A DNA stretch of 64,000 nt from Neoarius graeffei. Taxonomy: Eukaryota; Chordata; Actinopteri; Siluriformes; Ariidae. Positions 36,437 to 47,600 of the stretch are shown here, one piece after another (the stretch's first letter is position 1; every line of letters starts with the position of its first letter). Location of the stretch: assembly GCF_027579695.1 (NCBI RefSeq), contig NC_083582.1:4710378-4774377 (forward strand). Direction: 5' to 3'. Under the pieces are notes generated by a model. It ran no database searches and was not told where the DNA came from. It saw only the letters and a program-made list of their open reading frames with translations. The position numbers and the translations under genes were made by a program.

Positions 36437-36925
36437 ACTGTCACAGGTAGTGTAACAGCAGAGGTAAGGAGCGTGTATTTCTACATCCCCAGCTGCATCA
36501 GAGGTGTTGTAAAAAAGGTTTTCAACCTTTCATGAGCCAGGGCGCACTTTTTTCAATGAAAAAATCTCAAGGCACATCACCAATAGAAAATGTTGACTGA
36601 AACTAAATCGCTGTTGCCAATATTTACAATATACAGTCATTCTATAATTTTCCACGGTACACTTGGTGATCTCTCACGGCACACTAGTGTTCCGCGGTAC
36701 TAGAGTTCGGCAGCACAGTGGTTGAAAACACTGTACACCACTGATGCAATTGGTAACATCTCCATTCAATAACTCCATCCCTCCTTTTTGGTGGGGTTTT
36801 GGTCACCCTTGGCGCCCCTGGGCACACTTTGCGCTCTAGGCAATTGCCTAGGTCACCTATAGCAATTGCTGGCGCTGGTGCAGTTCCATAGTCAGAGTCT
36901 TTCCTGAGTTCGAGTCTTTCCATGT

Positions 36926-36985
36926 ATGTGTGTGTGTGTGTGTGGGGGGGGGCTTCCTGAGTCAGAGTCTTTCCATGTGTGTGTG

Positions 36986-37031
<46 letters not shown>
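36926..37031. repeat. (TG)n microsatellite region
   Basis: Two TG-repeat tracts (about 36926-36941 and 36978-37031) with interspersed G runs, within the 3' part of the L2-like LINE. Confidence 0.95.
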
Positions 37032-37034
<3 letters not shown>

Positions 37035-38017
37035 GGGGGGGGTGTTCCTGAGTCAGAGTCTTTTCCATGCGGGGGGGGGCAAGATCCTAACTTCTTGGCT
37101 GTCTGGTGGGTGGAGCTGTCAGTGATGGGAGAGAGGGGAGGGAGTTCAACATCCTGACGGCCTGGTGGATGAAGCTGTTGGTGAGTTTGGTGGTTCTGGA
37201 CCGTAGGCTCCTGTACCTCTTTCCAGAGGGCAGGAGGCTAAACAGGTTGTGTGCTGGGTGAGTCTCATCTCTCACGATTGTGAGAGCTTTGCGGGTGAGG
37301 TGGGTGGTGTATATGTTTTGCAGGGAGGGGAGGGGTGCATTGATGATCTTCCCAGCTGTGTTCACTATACGCTGCAGGGCTTTCCTGTTGTGGTCAGTGC
37401 AGCTCCCGCCCCATACAGTGATGCAGCTGGAGAGGATGGTCTCAATGGTCCCGCTGTAGAACGTAGTCATGATGGGTGGTGGGGCACTGGCATGCTTCAG
37501 TTTGCGCAGGAAGTAGAGGCGCTGTTGGGCTCTACGTGTTTACAAGGGCCTCCTGTCAGTCCTTTTTATAGATGCCCCTAAAACTATTTCACTCACATTC
37601 CCGTCTGTTTGAATCTAGTAAGTGCTCAACATAACTAAATCCTTTTTTTATGTTTCTTTTGCATTTTTTTTCTGTTATTTTCTCCAAATTTGGTCTTGCA
37701 AGTTTAACACCCATGAGGTGGCTCCGCCCCAACAGCTACCACCAGAGAGGGCGAACACGTGCTTCCTCTGAGACACGTTAAAGGACATGGGACATGGATT
37801 TTTTTCTGGGCATAATTATGTATAAAGGACATAAGAAATGCCATCTAAATCACTGCAGGGCGTAAAAAATGTGAAAATCATCACATTATTCAACTTTTTT
37901 ATACATCAGCGTAAAACAATGATTCGTTAATGAGCTAGGTGGTCACGTGACCCGTGACGTCACAAAAACTTTCCAAGGAGCCAGCGCTTGGGAATCTAAT
38001 GTAAACAGGTTACTGTA

Positions 38018-38214
38018 ATGGACACCATCGACAGTGATATTCCCGATGTTTCACAGAGATGTGAAGTTAGACCCTATCAATTCGAACCGATAGCTGGAAA
38101 TTCACATGAACATGGATCTTGTCTTTACTCTGACGGGTCAGATGATTCTGAGAGTGAGAGTTCATTCAGCCCTCATGAAACTGAAAGCGGTCGGCTGGAT
38201 AACACTTCCTGGTA
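38018..38214 (+). pseudogene. First exon of a transposon gene (acidic N-terminus, possibly P2X7-like family)
   Basis: The frame reads MDTIDSDIPDVSQRCEVRPY then QFEPIAGN, an acidic serine stretch (DGSDDSESESSFSP) and RLDNTSW, and ends at a perfect donor, TGG/TAAGT with G/GTAAGT context at 38213-38219. From memory, fish transposon genes labelled 'P2X7-like' begin with a similar YxFEP motif and run into a W-C-x-C-G-x-C cysteine cluster in the next exon, which is missing here. Function unknown. Confidence 0.5.
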
Positions 38215-38464
38215 AGTTAAAAACAATTCTGCTCAAAGGCTAATGATCTGTTGAAAGAAGTATTTTTTTGTATCATACATTGAAAGTTCATCATAGATCT
38301 AGCTAAAGTCCGTTGCAAGCTAGTTTTTTTTGCTGATATTTTTCGAGATTGATTGAGATACAATGCTTCCAGAGTCCGAGATGAAAACATTCAAAATGGC
38401 GAAACGAGTCAGAATTATGATAATCAATAATTGATACACCCAAAATTATAATACTAATCCTTAC

Positions 38465-38798
38465 CTCGGCTTTCAGTCGCTTAGCGAATGCACCTCGTGG
38501 TGGCCGTAGCACTTTGGGTTTCACTCCGCCGTCTTGTTCCTGAATTGGGACGTTGGGAACGGCTCCATCTTTAAGTAGCCTCTTAAATTTGGCTTGGCAA
38601 TTAATATCGCTCAGTACCTGAGTATTAATGTTGAAAGAATCCTCAGTGAAATGGTCCGAACACAGTTTGTGGGAAACAGTAGGTGCAAAGTTTTGCCCAC
38701 ACTTTCCTCAGCTTCGGGTCCTTGGGGAATGCAAAAAAACTTACTCCAGGGCATTTCCCATTGGAATTATTGCAACCATAAGCAGCACAATACACCAT
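38465..38798 (-). pseudogene. THAP zinc-finger exon of a transposon gene, frameshifted
   Basis: From 38798 the minus strand reads MVYCAAYGCNNSNGKCPGVS FFAFPKDPKLRKVW in one frame, then in another frame FAPTVSHKLCSDHFTEDSFN and GAVPN. Together these are the C2CH pattern (C, C, C, H), the FPKDP motif and the AVPN motif of a THAP DNA-binding domain, with one frameshift near the middle. The exon ends at a donor (GCCGAG/GTAAGG) at 38465. THAP domains are known in transposases of the P and Kolobok groups. Confidence 0.8.
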
Positions 38799-39007
38799 GA
38801 TGTTCAATGTACTTTAAAGACTATAAAAACAATTTTCTTGTCATCCACTTCTCCATTCATCTACCCGCCTGTGCTGTGCCCAAAAGTTTTTGTGGCGTAT
38901 GATCACGTGACAGCGGCTCTTCCGGTTGTAAAATATGCATATCGGAGCTCGAGCAGAAATGCCATATAATCATCACAAATATAACGATTTTGCTGAATTT
39001 AATAGAT

Positions 39008-39365
39008 CTCATCTCATTATCTGTAGCCGCTTCATCCTTCTACAGGGTCGCAGGCAAGCTGGAGCCTATCCCAGCTGACTACGGGCGAAAGGCGGGGTTC
39101 ACCCTGGACAAGTCGCCAGGTCATCACAGGGCTGACACATAGACACAGACAACCATTCACACTCACATTCACACCTACGCTCAATTTAGAGTCACCAGTT
39201 AACCTAACCTGCATGTCTTTGGACTGTGGGGGAAACCGGAGCACCCGGAGGAAACCCACGCGGACACGGGGAGAACATGCAAACTCCACACAGAAAGGCC
39301 CTCGCCGGCCACGGGGCTCGAACCCAGGACCTTCTTGCTGTGAGGCGACACCACCGTGCCGCCCC
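39008..39365 (-). repeat. tRNA-derived SINE, copy 7
   Basis: Minus-strand copy inside the Kolobok-like element with an 11-bp perfect duplication ATTTAATAGAT (38997-39007 and 39366-39376). A short deletion is seen in the tRNA head (GAGGCGACACCACC). Confidence 0.92.
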
Positions 39366-39461
39366 ATTTAATAGATGATTTTGTATTTGTTGATGCAATT
39401 ATTTTTAATGGAAAGAAACTGATATAGCGTGCATTTATGTTTCATGTCCCATATCCTTTAA

Positions 39462-40689
39462 GCCAACTGCTCACACTGCATCACAGGGAGGTGTAACACA
39501 CACAGACGAAAGTGTGATTCATCCTCTTCTGCATATTTAAACTGACAGATGCCCATAATTGGCTTGAGTTGCTGTGATTGACAGGGAAGTGAGTGTATGC
39601 CCCTCCCACTCTGACAGCACAGCCAGTTTTTGCTCTCTTGGCTCCCAGACACAGATGACCAAATAATTTTACTATTAGCACAAAAGCACACTTTGCGTCC
39701 AAAATAATGAACAAAAAACATGAGAAAAGCCAGAATAAACATCGATCATGGTTTTCCAAGATGGAGAAATGCGTTCCTGGATGCAACTTTAATCTCAGTG
39801 TATTTGCTGTAACTCTTGGCTCATCTGTGGCGTCTGTGGTGTGGTGACATTGACTGAGATTTTTCTCATGAATTTGTGACTTTTTAATCTCAGAATTTCT
39901 GAGTGTTTTTTGTACAAATTTATGCCGAGATTTTTTTTCCTGTAAATTTACAAATTTAATCTTGGGAATTCTGAGTGTTTTTTTTCTTGGAATATTACCC
40001 CCTCGCTCAGCTCCATATTTTTCTTTTCTTTTTTTTTTTTTTACCTACAATGGACATGATATGCCATTTCATAAAGATATGAATTTCAGCTTCAACTTTG
40101 TCACATTCTTTTATGTTGAAATATTCCTTCAAACAAAATCCACATCTAAGCTAACGATCGTTCTGTGCAAACTGCTCAACTATTCCAGAAAATAAACAAT
40201 TCACCATCACTAAAATTTATTCCTAGACATAATTTCTAGACATAATTCCTAAAGCGTCATTTTTGACACACTAACTATTACTAGAAACACTGAAAAGACT
40301 GTTAGAGGTTGTCTTGCAGGAAATAATTTAAGATATAGCAGAAATTCAGGGAGATGATGTTTCTTCTATATTTATGTAAAACATTTATTTGTGCATAAAT
40401 TTTAAGACAATTACATTTAAGAAATACATATTTATTTACATAGAGCATCTTGAATTCGAGTTAAATTAAAGCACAGTAAATGAACTAACATGGTACCGTA
40501 AATACAGTGAAGTATAAAACAAAAAAGAAATCATACACTTCTAGTATTGTGCACAAGACATTGTGAAAAAGTCAAGGTCACATGAGGACACACCAGAGAT
40601 GAGCGTTTTGTTCATTCCCTTGGTTCCTGAATTCTTTCCCTTCCTCAAAAAGGATGAATAATATAATTATTGAAGACATTCTGTTTTAG
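39462..40689. other. Intergenic DNA, nothing classified
   Basis: Non-coding and AT-rich, between the Kolobok-like element and a Tc1-type MITE. Possible old repeat pieces near 39830-39990 (repeated TTCTGAGTGTTTTTT) are too weak to name. Confidence 0.4.
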
Positions 40690-41322
40690 ATATGTGATAT
40701 GACCAAAAGTTTGTACATCCCAGCCATCACACCCATATGTCCTTGTTGAATGTCTCATTCCAGATTTATTCCCCTTTGCTGTTATAATCTTCTCTTCTCT
40801 TCTCTTCTCTTCTCTTCTCTTCTCTTCTCTTCTCTTCTCTTCTCTTCTCTTCTCTTCTCTTCTCTTCTCTTCTCTTCTCTTCTCTTCTCTTCTCTTCTTT
40901 TCTGGGAAGGCTCTCCACTAGAGTTTGGCGCATGGCTGTGAGTTGTGTTCATTCACCTACAAGAGCATTAGTGAGATCAGACACTGATGTTGGGATGTTG
41001 ATGAGGTTCCAGTTCCAGTTTATCCTAAAGGTGTTCAGTGGGGTTGAGTTCAGTCAGGGCTCTGTGTAGGACACTTGAGTTCTTCACTCCAAACTCAACA
41101 CACCATATCTTCATGGAGCTCACTTTATGTAGAGGAGCATCATCATGCTGGAACAGGCTTGGGCCTCTTAGTTCCAGTGAAGGGAAACTAATGTTACAGT
41201 GTACAAAGATGTTCTATAGAGTTGTGTGCTTCCAACTTTGTGAAAGAACCAGTTTGGGGAAGAACCACATACTGTATGGGTGTGATAGTCAGGGGTGCAC
41301 ATACTTTTGGCTACGTATATAT
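40690..41322. mobile_element. Tc1-type non-autonomous element with expanded pentamer
   Basis: Inverted ends around GACCAAAAGTTTGTACATCC and CACATACTTTTGGCTA. The body (GTGTTCAGTGGGGTTGAG, TGGAGCTCACTTTATG, TTCCAGTGAAGGGAAACTAA) matches a common fish Tc1-type MITE as I recall it. A (CTTCT)n tract of about 105 bp has expanded inside at 40791-40897. Confidence 0.75.
40791..40897. repeat. (CTTCT)n pentamer microsatellite
   Basis: About 21 perfect tandem units, likely length-polymorphic. Confidence 0.97.
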
Positions 41323-41637
41323 TGTATGTATTGTTGAAAAAAGTAAACACAAGACACACAGTTCAGACTCAGGGATTTACAGTGAGAAAGTGTCTGGTTT
41401 GTGGATACCAAGATCACATGGTGTTTCCTTGCAAGGCTGTGAAGATGCTTTTTTTTTACACATACAGGGCAGCGACTAAATAACATTGCTGGCATCCCAA
41501 ATAGGGTGTATTCCCCCCTCATGCCCAGTATTCCTGACACAGTCTCCAGAACTACTGACCAGGATAAAGTGGATACTAAAGATTAATAAGTGAATGAATG
41601 AATGCTTTTGTCCATGTTTCATCTTCACCAGCAGACT

Positions 41638-44600
41638 TTAGCAGTAATACTCATTCGGATGTCCCTCAGTTCTGTTTACAGCCTCGGAATCGACGCTGGA
41701 GCGAGCCGAGAGCAGGCGGTTGGACTCGTCTTGGTTGAGGTGGGTGAGGTACTCCCCTTCCATCCCTTTCGCCTTGCCACCTGGTGTGAGAGTCTCAAAG
41801 GTCACATACGAGTCCTGATTGTCTTTCAATCTTCTTCCCATGAGCTTCTGGAGTCGTCTTTTCAGAGCTCCGCAGCAAACGATCAAGGTGAGAGGCACCG
41901 CGATGACACAAGCCACCGTGATCACCACCACGTTGATAAGCTTCTGAGTACCACTCGCACTTGCTGCCTCATCAGTTGAGAAGATCACACACTGCTCCTT
42001 CTTTGGGATTAGACCTTTCACACATACACAGGCGATATACTTGGTTTTGGGAACAAGGCCTTCGATGGTGATCCGGTGCTTCCCAGGACCGACAATGATG
42101 CGTCTCATGTCTCTCTCACCAAATACAGCATAAAGAACACTAAACCATGTGTTGTTGGTCGCAGATGGAGCTCGCCAGTTAATCAACACTGTGTGATCGG
42201 TGTCGCCGATGACTTTGACTGAACGTACCACCCTCTTCTCTGGACCTTGCTGGAGGGAAGAAGCGTTGGCTGCCAAATTGCTCAACACATTCTTGTCCAT
42301 GTCCATTTCTAAGCTGTTCACTGAGGTTTTGCCATCCAAGACTCCATCAGAGGTGCTGTAGCTCTCAATCTTGGATGATCCTATGGATTTTGATGCATTA
42401 AAAGGCCCAATGATGGGAACATCTCTAGAAGTGGAGGTTGGAGGGATGTATCTTGCGATGAGTTTCTCTTGATATGCTGCTCTTCCAAAGCTTCCATTCT
42501 TCTTGGTGCCAGTTTTCATGACAGCAGCCTCATTGACCTGTTGTGTTTCTGAAATAACGAGAGAGATGACAGCATTGGCACTGCCCACAAAATTATTTGC
42601 TGTGCAGACGTATTTGCCTGAGTCATGAGATGATGCTGTGAGGATGCTGAGGATAGACCAGTTGATGCCTTCAGTTGAAACCTCCTCATGAACTGTAAAG
42701 TGGAATGACAATAACAATCTGTTATTTAGCATACTTTTGATGCAGATATTGCAGAACTGCCTTTCTTGCTGCTATTGTAAGACATTTTTGGTTGTACTAC
42801 ATGGTAGGAAACCCCAAATTACCCTTGACCAGAGTGTCATTTGGATGAGTCGTGAAAAGTGGTTTTATAATGAAGCAGAACTTGGTGAACTGAAAGAACT
42901 TCATAAATGTTATCAAGCATACTTAATGATGAATTTTATTTCTAGCACAATTTAGTTAGTCTGTCCCTCAGTGGGAAACCTTAAAGCCTCTGTGTAGAAT
43001 CCAACAAAAGAGCTAAGAACCCTCCATTAAAGGCCGTATTCAGAATTGAGTTGAGTATTCAGTATTCAGGCCTCAGATCTAATTACACTGAAAGGGTATT
43101 TGATGTAACCACACTATGTCATGCTGATGTTTATGTTCTGGCTGTAAACATATTTTGAAAACTCATCTCATCTCATTATCTCTAGCCGCTTTATCCTGTT
43201 CTACAGGGTCGCAGGCAAGCTGGAGCCTATCCCAGCTGACTACGGGCGAAAGGCGGGGTACACCCTGGCAAGTCGCCAGGTCATCACAGGGCTGACACAT
43301 AGACACAGACAACCATTCACACACACATTCACACCTACGGTCAATTTAGAGTCACCAGTTAACCTAACCTGCATGTCTTTGGACTGTGGGGGAAACCGGA
43401 GCACCCGGAGGAAACCCACGTGGACACGGGGAGAACATGCAAACTCCGCACAGAAAGGCCCTTGCCGGCCACGGGGCTCGAACCCAGGACCTTCTTGCTG
43501 TGAGGCGACAGCGCTAACCACTACACCACCATGCCGCCCCTAGTTTGAAAACTATGGAATGCAATTTGAGACCAATATTAAATGCATAAATGACAATTTT
43601 AAGTAATTCATGGCTTCATTAAGTTGTGCGCACGCTCTCAGAAAATAAACTATGTTTTTGTACCTTTAGGGGTACAATGGCTTGTCACTGGGCAGTACCC
43701 TCTAAGGTATTTATTTGTACATGTTATATAGTGCTTGGGAACATATATGTACCTTTTTTGGCCCTAAAAAGATACACATAGTTACCTTGAGGTCCAATAA
43801 GGAACCCTCGGGGGTACATTAATGTAGATTCTACCTTTGGGGACAGAAATAGACTCCTATTTCTAACAGTGCATGAGAAACTGAAAAGTAATAAAATAAG
43901 CTGGATCACCTGCTATTTTCCATTTTTATGAATAGTGTTGTAGTATTTGAGATTGATTTTGGTCTTGAGACCACTCTTTGAACGTCTCAGGCTCATCTCA
44001 GAATCAACTGCATTTTTACTCAGTCTCAGACATGGAGGAATTGGGATTTTATCTCAAGACCACATCTGTGGGGATTTCACTAAACTGCAAGTGTATTGTC
44101 TGATTTATTTATGAACATCGTTACTGTGATTGGATGTAAAACTTCCTGCTTCAAATTCAACCAATAATGTGACTCATTTGCTAATTTGAATTTTGTGTTA
44201 CTGTTAACAGCTGACACCCCTCCTCCATCCCGCCCCTCCCCCTTCACACACACTGGTCTGGTCCTGGTCTTGACTTGGTCTTGCTCTGCCTTGGTCTTGA
44301 CTTGATCTCAACCCTTCAAAGTCTTGGTCTTGATTCGGTCTCGATACACTCTTGTCTTGGTCATGACTTCGTCTGAGTTTAGGTGGTCTTGACTACAACA
44401 TTACTGATGAATAATGAGTATGGAAGCCATTTTGTTAAGTTAAAACCAAATTTGCACTGATTAAGGTAATTACAACTAGGACTATTCATGCAACAACATA
44501 TTGACAGTGTACCTGATTCCTATTACGGTCAATTCAATCTTTTCCACCTTCTCATTTATATATCATATTAGTCTTTTTATTTTAACTATTTAATTGTACT

Positions 44601-47600
44601 TTGCTTTTATTTTACATTGTATTAAATTTGATGCCAAAGAAAAGAAAAACTAATGTGCTTCCTAAGTCCTTATTTTCTATCCTTGATTTTTTTTTCTAAT
44701 AATCTGAATGTGGGGCACAAATACAGCTTCAGCAGCTGTGTAACCCGACTCTGAATACAAGGATCTTTCCCAACATAAATACTGATGTAGATTTTGGACT
44801 CACAGTACGGTCCTCATAGTAATTCACTGGCATTATTTGAGGTAATAGAGTATAAATGAGACATTACACTCACCTGTACCGTTGATAGCTTTTCCATCAG
44901 CCCGGGACCAGGTGAGCTCAGGCATCGGCACTCCAACAGTGCCACAGCGGAGCAGGACATTGTTGCCTACTGAACTGCGAACCTTAGCCACGGCTGTGTG
45001 GACCCGTGGTGCCTGGCACCTCCGTATCTCCACATCCAAGAAGAGGACGCCGGAAAAACTCTCAGGCTCCGAACAGCGCAGGTGAGTGTCAATGAAGGCT
45101 GATGTGGAGGACGGAGACTTCTGGAACTGAACCAGGTCAAACAACCGACAGTCACACTGCCATGGGTTATCATGAAGGCCTGGGGAATTAAAAATAAGGT
45201 TTCTGTGCAAATAGAGATCAATGCTCATATAAAATAGCAAATTATTACAGAAATGCAGAGGAAATCAGAAAAATTATTAATTTTACCCAAAATCATCTTT
45301 GAGTTCTTGGCCTCCTGTGCTGGTTTTGCTGAGAACCACATCAGCATCACTTCAGATGGCACTGTAGTGAGACTGTTAGTGGACAAATCGAGGTAAGTGA
45401 GGTTTTTAATGTAGACCGCTGCCTCAGCTGGGATGCTGGTGATCTGGTTGTTGTGCAAATCCAGCAGTCTGAGTTTGGGCATGTCAGTTAAACTCTCCCA
45501 TGGGAACGAGGTGATGAAATTACCCTCAAGACGAAGCTCATTGAGCATTCTCAGGCCACGGAAACTGTCTACCTCGAGACCAGAAAGAGAGTTGAAGCAC
45601 ATCCAGAGGAATTCGAGATTTCTGAGGGAGATAAAGGCCTCACTGGAGATTTGGGTAATGTCAGTCTTTTCAATACGAAGCTTTGAAATGTCTGAGGGGA
45701 AGTTGGTGGGGATGGAGGTGAGCTCAGGATCATTGCACAATACACTCCTGAAAAAAGATAATAAAACGCAAAGGAAATGAACAATGATAATACTGTAGTA
45801 TGATTCAGATTTTATTTAGACATTCACTCTGATAAATGGTTAATGACGATGATGATTCAAGCCATGCTTGATTCAAGATATGATGATGGTATACCACTTC
45901 ACTGCTGAATTCTCATTACAAAAACTAACCCGGCCTCTGGGGTTACACAAGCCAGTGCATTTCTTAGTGCTGGTCCCAAGCCTGGATAGACTGGGGAGGG
46001 TTGTATCAGGAAGGGCACCTGGTGTAAAACCTATGTCAGGTCAAATACGTGGATCATAAATTGGATTTCCACACCAGATTGGTTGAGGCCCGGGTTACCA
46101 ATGACTGCTACTTGTACTGTGGGCCAGCAGGGTGCTGGTGAAAACCATGCTGCTGCTGTGTGAAGGTGAAGGAGAGGGGGAAGGCATTGTCCAGAGGAAA
46201 TGGGAGAGAAGGAAGGGTAAAACTGTGGAGATGAGAGTCAAAACTTTGAATGTTGACACTATGACTGGTAAAGGGAGAGAGATAGTGGATGTGATGGAGA
46301 GAAGGAAGGTGGATATACTGTGCGTACAAGAGAACAGGTGGAAGGGGAGCAAGGCCAGGAGCATCAGCGGTGGGTTCAAACTGTTCTACTGTGGATGGGA
46401 GGAGAAATGGGGTAGGGGTTGTCATGAAAGTGGAGTATGTCAAGAGTGTTTTGGCAGTCAAGAGAGTGTCGGACAGAGTAATTAGTATGAAGCTGGAAAT
46501 TGAAGGTGTGATGAAGAATGTTGTCAGTGTGTATGCCCCACAAGATGGGTGTGAAATAGAAGAGAAATAAGATTTCTGGAGTGAGTTGGATGAAGTGATG
46601 GAGAGACAGAGTGATGATTGGAGCAGACTTCAGTGGACACATTGGTGAAGGGCACAGAGATGATGAGGAGGTGTTGGGTAGGTATGATGTTACAAAGAGG
46701 AAAGTGGAAGGACAGATGGTGGTGGATTTTGCAAAAAGTATGGAAATTTCTGTGGTGAATTCATATTTCAAGAAGATGGAGGAACACATGGTGACATATA
46801 AGAGTGGAGGAATGTGCACAGAGGTGGATTATATCCTATGCAGGAGGTCCAGTTTGAAAGAGATTGGAGACTGTAAGGTGGTGACAAGGGAAAACATAGC
46901 TAGGGAGCACTGGATGGTGGTCTATAGGATGACTTTGGAGACCAAGTAGAGGAAGGGAGCCTTTCTGACTGTAAGATGAAGTTCAGGACAGAGTTAAGTC
47001 AAGCACTGGATGATAGGGAAGAGTTGCCAGATGGCTGGGCAACTACTGCAGAAGTGGTGAGGGAGACAGCCAGGAAGGTACTTGGTGTGTCATCTGGACA
47101 GAGGAAAGAAGACAAGGAGACTTGGTGGTGGAATGAGGAAGTGCAGGAAAGTATACAGAGGAAGAGGTTGGTGAAGAAGAGATGGGCGAGTCAGAGAAAT
47201 ACCGTATGTCTGTGAAGATTCTCAGTCATCCAGGTCATCGTAAACCATAGGTGATAAAGAAGGCAACTGGACTTGCTTGAAATCCTTGAAGACGTTTCAC
47301 CTCTCATCCGAAAGGCTTATTCAGTTCTGTCTGACTAGTGGGGAGTTCCAGGTATTTATCCTCTAATGGACCAAAAACAATGCTAAGGAGATTCATTGAG
47401 GTCACATGGGTCGTTGACCCTCTCAGTCATCCTGTAGGTGTTAGGGTCACTGGAGGCCGGGTGTGAACACAGCTTGTGAACTCGGCTTAGTGTGAACTTA
47501 GCTTTTGGTCCATTAGAGGATAAATACCTGAAACTCCCCACTAATCAGACAGAACTGAAGAAGCCTTTTGGATGAGAGGTGAAATGTCTTCAAGAATTTC

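Larger units (their letters stand above)
35194..36877 (-). mobile_element. hAT element (Tip100-like) holding a solo LTR
   Basis: It begins CAGGGCCAGTTCTAGG and ends TTGCTGGCGCTG. A perfect 8-bp duplication GTGCAGTT lies at 35186-35193 and 36878-36885, inside the L2-like LINE. The ends carry the CCTAGGCGAGA / GGCAATTGCCTAGG motifs of this hAT group. Only the end of the transposase gene remains. An LTR is inserted at 35880-36436. Confidence 0.9.
33001..37545 (-). mobile_element. L2-like LINE, 3' part, carrying two insertions
   Basis: Minus-strand element. The 3' end at about 33001 is GTCAAGTCAAGTCAGCTTTA, the familiar complement of a fish LINE tail. The 3' UTR continues through 35193 and 36886-37080. 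It is interrupted by a Tc1 (33215-34819) and a hAT (35194-36877). Coding remains at 37087-37545 include FYSGTIETILSSCITVWGG, HNRKALQRIV and LFSLLPSGKRYRSLRS, the C-terminus of an L2/Maui-type polymerase. It is 5'-truncated. Confidence 0.75.
37782..39457. mobile_element. Kolobok-like non-autonomous transposon with two facing first exons
   Basis: TTAA flanks both ends (37778-37781 and 39458-39461). The inverted termini are AGGACATGGGACATG and, inverted, AGGATATGGGACATG. A TTAA target plus a THAP-bearing exon points to the Kolobok superfamily. Two partial genes start near opposite ends and face inward (38018-38214 plus, 38798-38465 minus), each stopping at a splice donor. A SINE lies at 39008-39365. 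Confidence 0.7.

Noticed and set aside
36684-36923. 79-codon minus-strand frame near the hAT end
   Set aside because: It overlaps the hAT terminal region and the TG repeat and shows no domain.
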